Shown here piece by piece: positions 9,207 to 18,009 of a DNA stretch of 56,302 nucleotides; within the stretch, counting starts at the first letter, position 1; every line of letters starts with the position of its first letter. Origin of the DNA: a bacterium. GTDB lineage: Bacteria; Electryoneota; Electryoneia; Electryoneales; Electryoneaceae. Position numbers and translations under genes: made by a program. The stretch lies in the NCBI GenBank assembly GCA_028278125.1, contig JANQEY010000077.1, forward strand, positions 1-56,302, read 5' to 3'. The notes under the pieces were generated by a model that was not told the DNA's origin, searched no databases, and saw nothing but the letters and a program-made list of their open reading frames with translations.

Positions 9207-10678
9207 AGAGAAGTAGTTTAAATATAATATTAATTGTCACATTAAGCCTGGTATTAATGTTTCAGGCCGCAGCGGTCCAGGCCAGGGACATCACTATTGT
9301 TGTCAGCCAGGGGCATGGTTCAGCTTCAGATGATAATACCGGTAGTAACGAAAAACCTTTAGCAACTATTTCTCGTGGTCTTGAACTGGCTGTCAGCCCT
9401 TACGTTGGTGGTAATGACGTTAAAGTAATCGTTCATGCAGGGACTTACCGGGAAACCCTTGTCTGGAATACTGCTCCGGTAAAAAATGGATCGTTAACTC
9501 TTGAAGCTTTTGGTGAAGATAAGGTTATCGTTTCCGGGTCTGAAATATGGGATGACTGGGTAGCCGATAGAGAAGAAAACGTCTACACCCACTATTGGCC
9601 TTATAAATGGATGGAGCGAAGTGAAAAAATTAAAAGCAGCGACGTTTCGGAAACCGGAAAGATAAAAACTCTTAAATGGCTTAATAGCGCTTCAGACCTC
9701 TTCCTTCTAAGAGCTATGGTATTTGTGGATAGTGTTCATCATCAACAGGTTCTCTTGCAAGAAGAATTAGTTCCGGGTAAATGCTATGTAAATGAGGATG
9801 AAGAAAAGATATATCTTGCATTGGCGGAAAATATAAACCCAAATGGTGCGACTATAGAGGTTGCTACCACAAATACTATATGTCATATAACAAAGAGCGA
9901 AAATATTACAATCAAGGGCCTGGATTTTGTACACAGCAATTCAATAATGAAGGGAGCCGGATTATATATTTCATCCTGTCGTAATGTCCTGGTTGAAGAT
10001 TGTAATTTCTATTATAATAACTGGGTCGGCATAAAACTCAGCACAGCCTTTGACGTCACCCTAAGAAATTGTATTTCAAGAGATAACGGGGCGAAGGGAA
10101 TTGGCGGTTGGAGACTGAAAAACGTTGTGATGGAAAACTGCGAAACATACGGAAACAACTGGCGTGGATACGCGTCTGGCAGGATGGACTGGGACCTGGG
10201 TGGCATGAAAGTTCTTCACGTCCACAATTGCCAGGTTATAAACCATTATTCCCATGATAACTATACTTATGGTATCTGGTTCGATACAGATAACACCGAA
10301 ATAGTAATTAGAAACAGTGTGATTACTGATAATTGGCATGATGGCATATTTATAGAAAGAAGCCAGGGACCGGTAACAATTGACAGCTGCGAAATAAGTG
10401 GAAATAAACGCGCGGGAATTAACATCGGCAGTTCTGATAATGTTGCGATAACCAATAACGTGATCACCAATAATAAATATCAATTATTTGTCTCCAGTTA
10501 CGGGATGGAGGCGACTAATTTTGAAACTGGTTCGGAATACCTGTTTAGAAATCAGAATTGTAAGATCCTTAACAACGTTATTGAAGCCGGTGAAGAGCAG
10601 CGTCGATTCTTTTACTGGCTTACCCCAGAGCGATACCAGGAGTTTTTATCAACTCTCACGACCGATATAGAGCGGTAA
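9203..10678 (+). CDS. Secreted right-handed beta-helix protein in the polysaccharide cluster
   Basis: A 491-residue protein with a signal peptide (residues 1 to about 27, ending AAAVQARD). A DUF1565-like start follows (NEKPLATISRGLELA; VIVHAGTYRETL), then a ladder of parallel beta-helix coils rich in NITIKGLDF, VLVEDCNFYYNN, VTLRNCISRDN and VVMENCETYGNN. Such folds occur in pectate lyases, alginate epimerases and polysaccharide lyases. Here the position suggests trimming, epimerising or holding the secreted polysaccharide. No catalytic residues can be assigned by eye, so an enzymatic role is open. It overlaps the preceding sulfotransferase by 4 nt, and its stop is 1 nt before the polymerase start, so it is firmly part of the transcription unit. 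Confidence 0.85.
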   Translation: MKRSSLNIILIVTLSLVLMFQAAAVQARDITIVVSQGHGSASDDNTGSNEKPLATISRGLELAVSPYVGGNDVKVIVHAGTYRETLVWNTAPVKNGSLTLEAFGEDKVIVSGSEIWDDWVADREENVYTHYWPYKWMERSEKIKSSDVSETGKIKTLKWLNSASDLFLLRAMVFVDSVHHQQVLLQEELVPGKCYVNEDEEKIYLALAENINPNGATIEVATTNTICHITKSENITIKGLDFVHSNSIMKGAGLYISSCRNVLVEDCNFYYNNWVGIKLSTAFDVTLRNCISRDNGAKGIGGWRLKNVVMENCETYGNNWRGYASGRMDWDLGGMKVLHVHNCQVINHYSHDNYTYGIWFDTDNTEIVIRNSVITDNWHDGIFIERSQGPVTIDSCEISGNKRAGINIGSSDNVAITNNVITNNKYQLFVSSYGMEATNFETGSEYLFRNQNCKILNNVIEAGEEQRRFFYWLTPERYQEFLSTLTTDIER

Positions 10679-10679
10679 T

Positions 10680-12194
10680 ATGCTGGCAGTAAATAGAATA
10701 AATATTAACCGCCTTTTGCGTTTATTAGTGGGTTTCCTCTTTAACCTGTTTAAAAGAACCACCTTACTTGGTATTCTATTCATTATTACGCTGATTTTTA
10801 CAATGCTGCCCCTAGTAATGCCTTTCAAGGTCCTTCCAGTAATCATGGCAGGATATGTCTTTGTAATATTCAGCATCTTAGCCGTGGTTAATCCCATTTT
10901 AATGATCTATTTTGTTATCCTCTCGTCTTCAACATCAGCCTTGTTACGTAACCTTGGATCAGTCGGCATTGGTGGTGTGGGTATGTCTGCATCAGGATTA
11001 AGGTGGGCTTTCGTCGCTTTGGTAACCGCCGCTATAAATTTGTTCCATTTCAGGAAATATGGGATTCCGAAGGTTTTCTTGATATATGCCGTCTTTCTCG
11101 TCTATGCAGCTGTTCGCAGTTTGATTTATGAAGATCTTGCACGTGCGGCTGATGAATACCTGTGGTTTATTCTTCCGATGCTGGTTGGTCTATTCACGTA
11201 TTATGTCATCAGGGAATCCGATTTAAAACTTCTTAACAGCATCGACTGGGTTATCAGGCATAGTGTATTTATCATCCTCATGATATTCGCATACTACTTT
11301 GCTACCGGTGGTTTGGAATGGACTAAAACCGGACCAAAGGGCGAAGTTGTATCTCGTACACTTTCGCTTTATACGACAGTTACCCTGACATTATCTCTTG
11401 CACGATGGAGATACCACCCGGATCATCGTCAGCAGACATATGGACTATTGATTGGATCAATCGCTTTCTTTTCTGTTACCCTGACTTTGTCAAGAATGGC
11501 AACAGTAATTGCATTCCTTGTCGCGTTCGTCTCGCGTACACAACCTTCCAAGATCTTTAGAATTGCAATTACCATGGTACTCTTTTTTGCCGTTATAGCA
11601 AGTCTTTTCCTATTTGTACCTGCATTACGGGAAAGGACCTTTTACAGTGGAGAGATCCCAAGATCTCTTCCAGAACTGGCGCGAACTTTTAATTCTTCAG
11701 GAAGGTTTGATACATTCTGGCCGGCAACAATCAACGGTGCTTTGAAAAGTCCGATTATCGGGCATGGTCCAGGCACATCTTCACTGGAAGTAGCAAAACA
11801 TATCGAAAAAAGAGACCTTGAGGAGTATTATCCCCACAACGAATACCTTGGTCTCTGGCATGATTTCGGCGCGATTGGTGTTTCCCTGGTAATCGCGTTC
11901 TATATATCATTATTACTGAGACTCTGGAAGAAGTGGAGAAAATATCACGAAAGTGGGGAACATCCTGAACTTGCCTACTGGGCAATGGCATCTGTTCTTG
12001 CGGCAGCTGTTTGTTCCGGGACAGCCATTACCGCAAATACTTTCCATTATCCGTTTGTTACTGCCATGGCGTTTATGATTATCGGTGGTTTTGAAGCGTT
12101 GGAAGCAAGAATAATAGCTGATAAGAGAAAAGTTGCTCTAGATCCTGACCAGAAACTACTCCCGGGGACATACGGAGAAAACAGCAATATTTGA
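10680..12194 (+). CDS. O-antigen polymerase/ligase-like membrane protein (Wzy/WaaL family)
   Basis: A 504-residue polytopic membrane protein with roughly 11-12 hydrophobic helices. A large hydrophilic loop before the last helices contains GHGPGTSSLEVAKHI and the family motif PHNEYLGLWHDFGAIG (about residues 385-400). Wzy_C/O-antigen ligase proteins carry this H-N-x-x-L motif in the periplasmic loop, where undecaprenyl-linked repeat units are joined. In this setting it most likely polymerises the exopolysaccharide repeat. It is the last gene of the cluster. Its stop lies only 7 nt from the stop of a convergent zinc-ribbon gene, with no visible terminator between, so the two transcripts probably overlap. 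Confidence 0.88.
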   Translation: MLAVNRININRLLRLLVGFLFNLFKRTTLLGILFIITLIFTMLPLVMPFKVLPVIMAGYVFVIFSILAVVNPILMIYFVILSSSTSALLRNLGSVGIGGVGMSASGLRWAFVALVTAAINLFHFRKYGIPKVFLIYAVFLVYAAVRSLIYEDLARAADEYLWFILPMLVGLFTYYVIRESDLKLLNSIDWVIRHSVFIILMIFAYYFATGGLEWTKTGPKGEVVSRTLSLYTTVTLTLSLARWRYHPDHRQQTYGLLIGSIAFFSVTLTLSRMATVIAFLVAFVSRTQPSKIFRIAITMVLFFAVIASLFLFVPALRERTFYSGEIPRSLPELARTFNSSGRFDTFWPATINGALKSPIIGHGPGTSSLEVAKHIEKRDLEEYYPHNEYLGLWHDFGAIGVSLVIAFYISLLLRLWKKWRKYHESGEHPELAYWAMASVLAAAVCSGTAITANTFHYPFVTAMAFMIIGGFEALEARIIADKRKVALDPDQKLLPGTYGENSNI

Positions 12195-12201
12195 AACGAT
12201 A

Positions 12202-12336
12202 TTAACCTTCCTTCTTCTTAACATTTTTCATTTTCTGCATCCTCACTTTGCCACATTTCGGACAAATCCACTTTCGCTGTTTATGGAACGACCTCTTCTC
12301 CTCTTTCATTTTTATATGGCAATCGGGGCAATACAT
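12202..12336 (-). CDS. 44-residue zinc-ribbon microprotein
   Basis: A short minus-strand gene. From the ATG at 12336 the product begins MYCPDCHIKMKEEKRS, continues with WICPKCGKVRMQK and ends in a Lys-rich tail. Two CPxC knuckles spaced about 24 residues apart form a classic zinc ribbon, and the basic tail suggests nucleic-acid or protein binding. The frame is open upstream only as far as a TGA, and the start lies 20 nt after the stop of the neighbouring 105-residue zinc-ribbon protein, so the two are probably co-transcribed. The function is unknown. The CPxC pattern and the pairing with a second ribbon gene make it unlikely to be chance. Confidence 0.7.
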   Translation of the reverse strand: MYCPDCHIKMKEEKRSFHKQRKWICPKCGKVRMQKMKNVKKKEG

Positions 12337-12355
12337 GAGTTTTATTTCCGGGAAG

Positions 12356-12673
12356 TTATTTTTTCATTGTGGGATTCTTCGGAATATCCTCTTGAGGAGT
12401 TGCCAGTTCCAGTTTCGTGAAACGGATTAACAAGAAGATAGCCAGGGCAATAACAGCTACGATCAGAATAAAAACATCTGTAGAATCAAAGTATTTACCC
12501 AGCACTTTATAGAGAACGGGGACGGTAAAAAGAAGCGTGGTAATCGTCCCTGCGGAAGCTTTCCCTGCTTTCAATGCAATATTGCATGCAGGACATTTGA
12601 ATTTTTTATTAGAGCCTGAAAATATAACCTTTAGGGCTGAGATATCGTTGTGGCAATTAGGACATTCCGGCAT
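12356..12673 (-). CDS. Zinc-ribbon protein with two membrane helices
   Basis: A 105-residue protein. The N-terminal zinc ribbon reads MPECPNCHNDISALK ... KFKCPACNIALK, with CxxC pairs at about residues 4-7 and 27-30. Two hydrophobic stretches (about 40-58 and 66-84) would cross the membrane, leaving a short C-terminal tail. Ribbon-plus-two-helix proteins of this size are common in environmental bacteria and mostly uncharacterised. It is followed 19 nt downstream by a 44-residue ribbon protein on the same strand. No function is assigned. Confidence 0.8.
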   Translation of the reverse strand: MPECPNCHNDISALKVIFSGSNKKFKCPACNIALKAGKASAGTITTLLFTVPVLYKVLGKYFDSTDVFILIVAVIALAIFLLIRFTKLELATPQEDIPKNPTMKK

Positions 12674-12957
12674 TTTTTCACCTGTCAGTTTTGATCATAT
12701 TTATCCACTCAGCAATTTGTCGCTTTTAGTATATTTATACAAGCTGTTTATATCGACCAGCTATTTTATTCAATGAATCCGAAAAATAATAAAGTAATTG
12801 GTTTTAACATAAAAAACTTCTTATTGCAGAAAATATATTAATAAGAGCTCTCCTTTGCACTTGATGGTGAGTAAACAAATAATTAGCTTAGGATGGGTTT
12901 ATGTAGGGATTATTCCTATAAATAATTATCGTACGTTACGATTCGGTTGTTCACGTA
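12674..12957. other. Divergent intergenic region before the PAS/GAF hybrid kinase, with an inverted repeat
   Basis: A 284-nt AT-rich gap without a gene. An inverted repeat ATCGTA-CGT-TACGAT (12928-12942) sits 15 nt upstream of the kinase ATG, where a ribosome-binding site would normally be, and no Shine-Dalgarno-like sequence is seen. A second small hairpin TAGG-gattatt-CCTA lies just upstream (12904-12918). These could be an operator or a translational control element. No strong promoter hexamers were identified. Confidence 0.35.
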
Positions 12958-15813
12958 ATGCTTGACGAGCAAAAGATTAAATCACAACTGGATAACAAGA
13001 TCAACGATATTCGTGATGCCACGCACGAGACGAATGAGCCGGGTGCGAACACTTCACACTTGCACACCAACCTCCAGGAAATCAAGAACAGCTATGCCGA
13101 TCTGATTAACAGCGCGTTGGTGGGTATATTTTTTCTCGACCTCAAAGGTCATTTCATCTTCTTAAATAAGAAATCCGAAGAGATTACCGGTTATACTGAA
13201 AGTGAAATCGTCAGGAAAAACCTGTTCGAGATGGATTTGCTGGACTCCACCGGTAAAACAGCAGCAGAGAAGATGATCCGGGCTAACATTGCCGGTGAAT
13301 CGGCAGGACCTGTTCAGTTTATTATCAACGCCAATGGTGGAAAGAAAAAGGTACTTGAAATCCAGAGTAGTTTGATTTCCGTCAACGGCAAACAAATGAT
13401 CCAGGGCCTGTCTCGTGACATTACTGAACAAATGCGAACCCAGGAAAAACTCATCGAGAGCGAGGAACTTGGACGTGCTATTCTCGATGCTACCCCCGAT
13501 ATCGTTTTCCAGATAAAGTCTGACGGTACATTTATCGGGTATAAAGCCTCAGCAGATCAACTTTTCCTTCCACCTGAAGATTTTTTGGGTAAGAAACTCC
13601 ATGACATCCTTCCGCCTGATCTTGCGGATCTTACTCTCAGCCATGTGAAGAGCGTTAACGAAACCAAGAACCTGGAAATTTTCGAATACAACCTGGCGAT
13701 TGGTGATGAGGTTCGTCATTTTGAAGCACGGATGGTTTCGAGTAACGAACAGACCGTGATCTCGATTGTCCGGGATATTACTGAGGCGAAACGTGCTGAA
13801 AACCTTCAACGTGCCGTCTACAGGATATCTCAAGCTGTGGATTCTGTCAGCAATATTGAGGATTTGTACAAGGTAGTCCACGAGATAATCCAGGAAGTAA
13901 TGCCTGCTGACAACTTCTACTTCGCTTTTTACGATGAACTCGAAGATATTTTATCATTCCCCTATTTTGTTGACGAAGTAGATGTTCCAACTCCCCCCGG
14001 AAAACCCGGTATGGGATTAACTGAATATGTCCTTCGGACGGGGAAATCACTTTTATGTCCTGAATCGATGCAGATGGAACTTCGTCATCGTGGCGAAATA
14101 GTTTTGCTGGGTGTCCCTGCTCCAATCTGGCTGGGAATCCCTTTAAAAATTGAAGAGAAAGTCATTGGAGTAATGGCAGTCCAGCATTACTCAGACATCA
14201 ATGCTTACAATGAACTCGATAAGCAGGTGCTTGAGTTTGTCTCCTCGGAAGTGGCAAAGGCAATTGATAAGAAAAGATCCCAGCAGGCGCTTTTGGAGAG
14301 CGAAGAAAAATACAAGACTATTATCGATAATTCCCTTGAAGGTATCCACATTACACAGGAAACCACCCTTCGTTTCTGCAACAACAAGTTTGCAGAAATG
14401 TTCGGTTATGACTCCCCCGGCGATATAATTGGTAGAAACATCAAGGATCTCGTTGCACCCGAATCATGGAGTGAAGTTGAAGACCAGATAGTACAACGTG
14501 AGACCGGCGAACGTCACTTTTCACATTATGAATTCACTGCGATCAGGGCTGACGGTTCAAAGTTCGAGGTTGAAAGCCTTGGAAGTCGTATCCAGCTAAA
14601 GGGCAAACCTGCGGTTCAAGGTGTTCTCAGGGATATTTCCGAACAACGCCAGTTAGAGGAACAATTAAGACAAGCTCAGAAAATGGAAGCAGTAGGCAGG
14701 TTAGCCGGTGGCGTAGCCCACGACTTTAATAACCTGCTGACGGCCATTACCGGCAACACGGAGCTTGCCCTGATGTTCCTTGATCAGCGTGGTGACCTTG
14801 AAACCGTTGAAAACAAGCTCAGGGTAATCCTTGATACCGCTACCCGTGCAACAAATCTTACCCGCCAGTTATTGGCATACAGCCGGAAGCAACCCCTTCA
14901 GCCGAAAGTACTTAATGTCAACGAAGTCATCACTGATATGGACAAGATGCTCAGGCGGATTATCGGTGAAGACATAGAATTGAGGACAATCCCAGGTGAA
15001 AAATTATGGAACGTCAAGGTCGATAAGGGGCAGACAGAACAGATTATCGTCAACCTGGTTGTTAACGCGCGTGATTCAATGCCTGACGGCGGTAAAATTA
15101 CCATCGAGTGCAAAAACGTAGTGCTAGACCGCCGTTACGCCCGCTCACATCCTGAAGCAAGGCATGGTCCTTATGTAATGCTGGCTGTCAGCGATACGGG
15201 TTGCGGTATGACAGAGGAAGTAAAAGCCCAGATCTTTGAACCATTCTATACAACCAAGGAGACTGGAAAAGGCACCGGCCTGGGGCTTGCTACAGTTTAC
15301 GGGATTGTAAAGCAGAGTGAAGGTTATATCTGGGTTTACAGTGAACCGGACAAGGGCACGGCATTTAAGCTTTATTTCCCGAGAGCCGAGGGCGATACGG
15401 AAAATCTTGAAACGTCGCCTGAATACCTCGATGCCCCCAAGGGAAGTGAAAACATCCTTGTCGTAGAGGATGAAGAAGTTGTCAAAGATGTAATTGTAGA
15501 AACCCTCGAGGGATTGGGGTACAATATTTCAAACGCCATTGACGGCCAGAAGGCGCTCGATGTCTGCAGAGGAATGGATAAACCCATTGACCTGCTGATT
15601 ACCGATGTTGTAATGCCCAATTTGAACGGTGTGGAACTGGCGAAACATGTACGGCAGATGTGGCCGGATGTGAAGGTTCTGTTCATGTCGGCATATACGG
15701 AAAACGATATTGCCCACCGTGGTGTGACCGATCCAAAAACAAGCTACCTGCAGAAACCACTTCACCTGAACGCTTTCGCGAGTAAAGTACGCGATATGCT
15801 CGATTCAGAATAA
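12958..15813 (+). CDS. Hybrid sensor histidine kinase (PAS-PAS-GAF-PAS-HisKA-HATPase-REC)
   Basis: A 951-residue soluble sensor kinase without clear membrane helices. In order: PAS (about 50-160, [18 protein letters not shown]); PAS (about 170-275); GAF (about 285-440); PAS (about 450-565, [12 protein letters not shown]); HisKA with the phospho-acceptor His588 in [16 protein letters not shown]; HATPase_c with N-box [12 protein letters not shown] and G-boxes DTGCGMT and [13 protein letters not shown]; and a C-terminal receiver (about 828-950) with phospho-Asp883 in LITDVVMPN. The receiver has no output domain, so the signal must pass to a separate protein. The ATG at 12958 lacks a good ribosome site. 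The kinase core closely resembles the 1237-residue kinase at 46.9-50.6 kb, so the two are paralogues. Confidence 0.95.
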   Translation: MLDEQKIKSQLDNKINDIRDATHETNEPGANTSHLHTNLQEIKNSYADLINSALVGIFFLDLKGHFIFLNKKSEEITGYTESEIVRKNLFEMDLLDSTGKTAAEKMIRANIAGESAGPVQFIINANGGKKKVLEIQSSLISVNGKQMIQGLSRDITEQMRTQEKLIESEELGRAILDATPDIVFQIKSDGTFIGYKASADQLFLPPEDFLGKKLHDILPPDLADLTLSHVKSVNETKNLEIFEYNLAIGDEVRHFEARMVSSNEQTVISIVRDITEAKRAENLQRAVYRISQAVDSVSNIEDLYKVVHEIIQEVMPADNFYFAFYDELEDILSFPYFVDEVDVPTPPGKPGMGLTEYVLRTGKSLLCPESMQMELRHRGEIVLLGVPAPIWLGIPLKIEEKVIGVMAVQHYSDINAYNELDKQVLEFVSSEVAKAIDKKRSQQALLESEEKYKTIIDNSLEGIHITQETTLRFCNNKFAEMFGYDSPGDIIGRNIKDLVAPESWSEVEDQIVQRETGERHFSHYEFTAIRADGSKFEVESLGSRIQLKGKPAVQGVLRDISEQRQLEEQLRQAQKMEAVGRLAGGVAHDFNNLLTAITGNTELALMFLDQRGDLETVENKLRVILDTATRATNLTRQLLAYSRKQPLQPKVLNVNEVITDMDKMLRRIIGEDIELRTIPGEKLWNVKVDKGQTEQIIVNLVVNARDSMPDGGKITIECKNVVLDRRYARSHPEARHGPYVMLAVSDTGCGMTEEVKAQIFEPFYTTKETGKGTGLGLATVYGIVKQSEGYIWVYSEPDKGTAFKLYFPRAEGDTENLETSPEYLDAPKGSENILVVEDEEVVKDVIVETLEGLGYNISNAIDGQKALDVCRGMDKPIDLLITDVVMPNLNGVELAKHVRQMWPDVKVLFMSAYTENDIAHRGVTDPKTSYLQKPLHLNAFASKVRDMLDSE

Positions 15814-15862
15814 AATCCTTCGTAGTTCTGAAAAAATCTCAGGTAAGATAAAAACGCAGAGT

Positions 15863-15883
15863 TGTGTTCGAGAATTGAACACA
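15863..15883. terminator. Hairpin between convergent genes
   Basis: TGTGTTC and GAACACA form a 7-bp stem around the loop GAGAATT, lying between the convergent kinase and STAS-like genes. There is no strong T-run on either side, so it is a weak terminator or simply a structured spacer. Confidence 0.45.
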
Positions 15884-15885
15884 GG

Positions 15886-16266
15886 CTAGGTGGTCAACCA
15901 CTTATATGCTTCATCATAGTCACGGAACGCGCGATGGTCACCCAGGTTTTTATCTTCGGCAACGAAGTCGTACATTCTGGTAAAACCGAATACAAGGTCT
16001 GAGCTTGACAACTGTGCAGATTTTATCCCCTTACCCAGCAGGTCGGCTGACTGGATCATTAATTCTCTTAGCCGATAAACATCATTCTTATCCGCTTTTA
16101 CCGTAGTGACACCCCTGAAATCCCAGAGAATGTTAAACCCGGGTTTGTAATCGGAATTGGACTGAAGACCATTCTGTAATGTGTTTATTACCACCTCTAC
16201 GGTCAACTCACCATCCACTTCAAAAATCACCAATCGCTTTTCAGGAATGATCGTTGTAGTGCCCAT
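15886..16266 (-). CDS. STAS/SpoIIAA-like small soluble protein
   Basis: A 126-residue cytosolic protein starting MGTTTIIPEKRLVIF. The sequence has alternating strands and helices with the SpoIIAA-like (STAS/SEC14-fold) signature NILWDFRGVTT near residues 43-53, and an aromatic C-terminal helix ending DYDEAYKWLTT. The ATG at 16266 is chosen because AGGAGGGG lies 4-5 nt upstream; the longer TTG-initiated frame would bury this ribosome site. Such single-domain proteins act in partner-switching or lipid-related regulation, but no kinase or phosphatase partner is adjacent. It is convergent with the hybrid kinase gene. The functional call is tentative. Confidence 0.75.
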   Translation of the reverse strand: MGTTTIIPEKRLVIFEVDGELTVEVVINTLQNGLQSNSDYKPGFNILWDFRGVTTVKADKNDVYRLRELMIQSADLLGKGIKSAQLSSSDLVFGFTRMYDFVAEDKNLGDHRAFRDYDEAYKWLTT

Positions 16267-16422
16267 ATTCCCCTCCTGCCCCAACTATAATGGAGCAACT
16301 ATCTTCAGAAAACAGACGGGTTAAAGTTAGCATTTAAATATTACTGATTAAGTGTCCTGGTTCGCATCAAAGTGTCCAGAGAGATACTTGAAGGATTGGG
16401 GAAGTTGATACTGCATGATTAA

Positions 16423-16455
16423 AAAAAGCCAATGGCATTAGCGCCATTAGCTTTT
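16423..16455 (-). terminator. Rho-independent terminator of tRNA-Arg
   Basis: On the minus strand, immediately after the tRNA, AAAAGC-x-AATGGC pairs with GCCATT-x-GCTTTT around a 6-nt loop and runs into seven T residues (16421-16427). The stem has one mismatch. The T-run lies on the tRNA strand, so this ends the tRNA transcript. Confidence 0.8.
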
Positions 16456-16466
16456 GATTCCATTTG

Positions 16467-16540
16467 TACCCGCGTCGGGATTCGAACCCAAGGCCTTCTG
16501 CTCCGGAGGCAGACGCTCTATCCAACTGAGCTACGCGGGC
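16467..16540 (-). tRNA. tRNA-Arg (anticodon CCG)
   Basis: The minus strand folds into a full 74-nt cloverleaf. The acceptor stem GCCCGCG/CGCGGGT includes one G-T wobble at the first pair. The D arm is GCTC...GAGC, the anticodon stem is TCTGC/GCAGA with loop CTCCGGA (anticodon CCG, reading CGG arginine codons), and the T arm is TTGGG-TTCGAAT-CCCGA. The discriminator is A and CCA is not encoded. A terminator follows directly. Confidence 0.97.
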
Positions 16541-16560
16541 AAATTACAATATTCCAAAAC

Positions 16561-16645
16561 GTAACCGAGAAGCTTCCTTTGGTTCCCGGGATACACTGAT
16601 CACGCCTAAGGCGGATAAATCCCGGTTACCTGGGCTACGCGGGCA
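16561..16645. repeat. Nested inverted repeats with a duplicated tRNA 5' end
   Basis: Several inverted repeats are nested here: GTAACCG (16561-16567) with CGGTTAC (16623-16629), CCGGGAT (16586-16592) with ATCCCGG (16619-16625), and a tight CGCC-taa-GGCG hairpin (16603-16613). Directly beyond, on the minus strand, GCCCGCGTAGC at 16634-16644 repeats the first 11 nt of the tRNA-Arg gene 100 nt away, and similarity to the tRNA continues for 17 nt with two differences. It is read as a palindromic repeat unit joined to a copied tRNA 5' end. Confidence 0.6.
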
Positions 16646-16896
16646 TCTTCATATCGTGCATGGCGAATATAGCCGTGCACTCTACGTTCAGTCAATCTGG
16701 AGAAAAAGAATCGGCTCACTATTAAAATCCAGTATCATTAATTGATTGCTGTAATGGTATCATCGCAATCTCCTAGAAATACTGTTTTCAACTTGGTACG
16801 AGAAACCCGGGTTGCGAGTCAACCCGGGCCACAATAATCGTGCTACATTAAATGTGATGCTATATATGAAAGTTTACTTTCCAGTAATACCCTAAT
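16646..16896. repeat. Non-coding stretch with a perfect CCCGGGTTG palindrome
   Basis: About 250 nt with no gene. The notable element is at 16806-16828: CCCGGGTTG and CAACCCGGG form a perfect 9-bp stem around the loop CGAGT. There is no T-run, so it is more like a dispersed REP-type palindrome than a terminator. A related CCCGGGTTG-containing hairpin lies at 20099-20150. Confidence 0.6.
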
Positions 16897-17793
16897 CTAT
16901 TTCCCCCCGTAAAAATTGACTGATCCATCTGATACTGATGCCCTGATAGAAGCTTTACCTCCCGGTAATCTCCAGTGTCTGTATCCTTCATGCTCATCAA
17001 TTATTTCGAATTTTTTTGAAGCGCGGGCTCTCCCATCCTCGTAACGGGCAAAAAAATCACCCCCACCATCAAGCACATGGAACCTGATTGAACCGTCCTC
17101 AACGTCGAGACTGTATGATCCATCCTGTGAAAGCAGCGTATAAATTTCCAGGTCACCATCTTCACAAGCAGCATCGATTGAGCTGAAATTACCACGGTCG
17201 AACTTCATATCCCCGTCACAGACAAATGCTTCCAGCTGTCCTGAACCGCCGATCATCTCCAGGTCGCCGTCATCAACATCGAGGTTAAAATTATCTCCAT
17301 CGCAATCACGAATCTTAGCTGATCCGTCATCGAGACGCATAGAAATTGAACCGTCTACGTTATTAACAGTGTAGTTATCATCACTTCCACGCAGTCTAAG
17401 GCTGATTCCGCTTGGCGCATCTATGGTAATTGTGTAATCCTCCCGCATGCTGATACTTCCTGATATTGATATTCCCCCACTATTCTCTCGAATAAACAGG
17501 TTCCCGTCAGTTTCCTCAACTTCGATAGCGAAAGATTCCATCTGCAAAATCTCGAAAGTGCCAGATATAGAAAGCCTTTTCCAAACAACCAGGTGGACAT
17601 CTTTACGATCGCTGCCCGTAATCACAACTTCAGCATCATCGCTTTTAAGAGATAATAATCCATCCTGTTTGATGGAATAGGTCTCGTCAAGGTCATAGTC
17701 GAAATTCTTTGTTTCAGCGATTGAAATCCCTGAACAACAGATCAACAGAAATGCTGAAACAGCGATCAAGGTAAGATGATTATTATGCTTCAT
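16897..17793 (-). CDS. Secreted DUF4097-like beta-ladder protein (copy A)
   Basis: A 298-residue exported protein. The signal peptide (MKHNNHLTLIAVSAFLL..., cleavage near SIAET) is followed by a domain made almost entirely of short strands ending in Asp-Gly turns at about 20-residue spacing: NVDGSISMRL, DDGSAKIRDCDGD, VDDGDLEMIGG, VCDGDMKF, CEDGDLEIYT, VEDGSIRFHV, YEDGRARA. This is the look of DUF4097/adhesin-type beta-helical ladders. It begins LDETYSIKQDGLLSLKS and carries ITGSDRKDVH, both also present in the neighbouring paralogue. The protein is acidic. It is probably a periplasmic or outer-membrane-associated protein of unknown role. A paralogue lies 216 nt away on the same strand, so the pair arose by tandem duplication. 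Confidence 0.82.
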   Translation of the reverse strand: MKHNNHLTLIAVSAFLLICCSGISIAETKNFDYDLDETYSIKQDGLLSLKSDDAEVVITGSDRKDVHLVVWKRLSISGTFEILQMESFAIEVEETDGNLFIRENSGGISISGSISMREDYTITIDAPSGISLRLRGSDDNYTVNNVDGSISMRLDDGSAKIRDCDGDNFNLDVDDGDLEMIGGSGQLEAFVCDGDMKFDRGNFSSIDAACEDGDLEIYTLLSQDGSYSLDVEDGSIRFHVLDGGGDFFARYEDGRARASKKFEIIDEHEGYRHWRLPGGKASIRASVSDGSVNFYGGK

Positions 17794-18009
17794 GGCTCCC
17801 CCGATAGATTAAATTCACTATTCCCTGGCTAAAGGTTCTAATAGATTAGACACATAAAACCTGTTATTGTTTCAACGAACTCTCGATTTAACAAAATAAT
17901 TGTAAATCCCGTCTATAGTGCTGACGGGGTAATCCACAGTACGATACAGGGTTACCCTGGGAAATTTGTGTCTGTTTGAAAATAATTACTCTCTGCCTGA
18001 TTAATAGAA

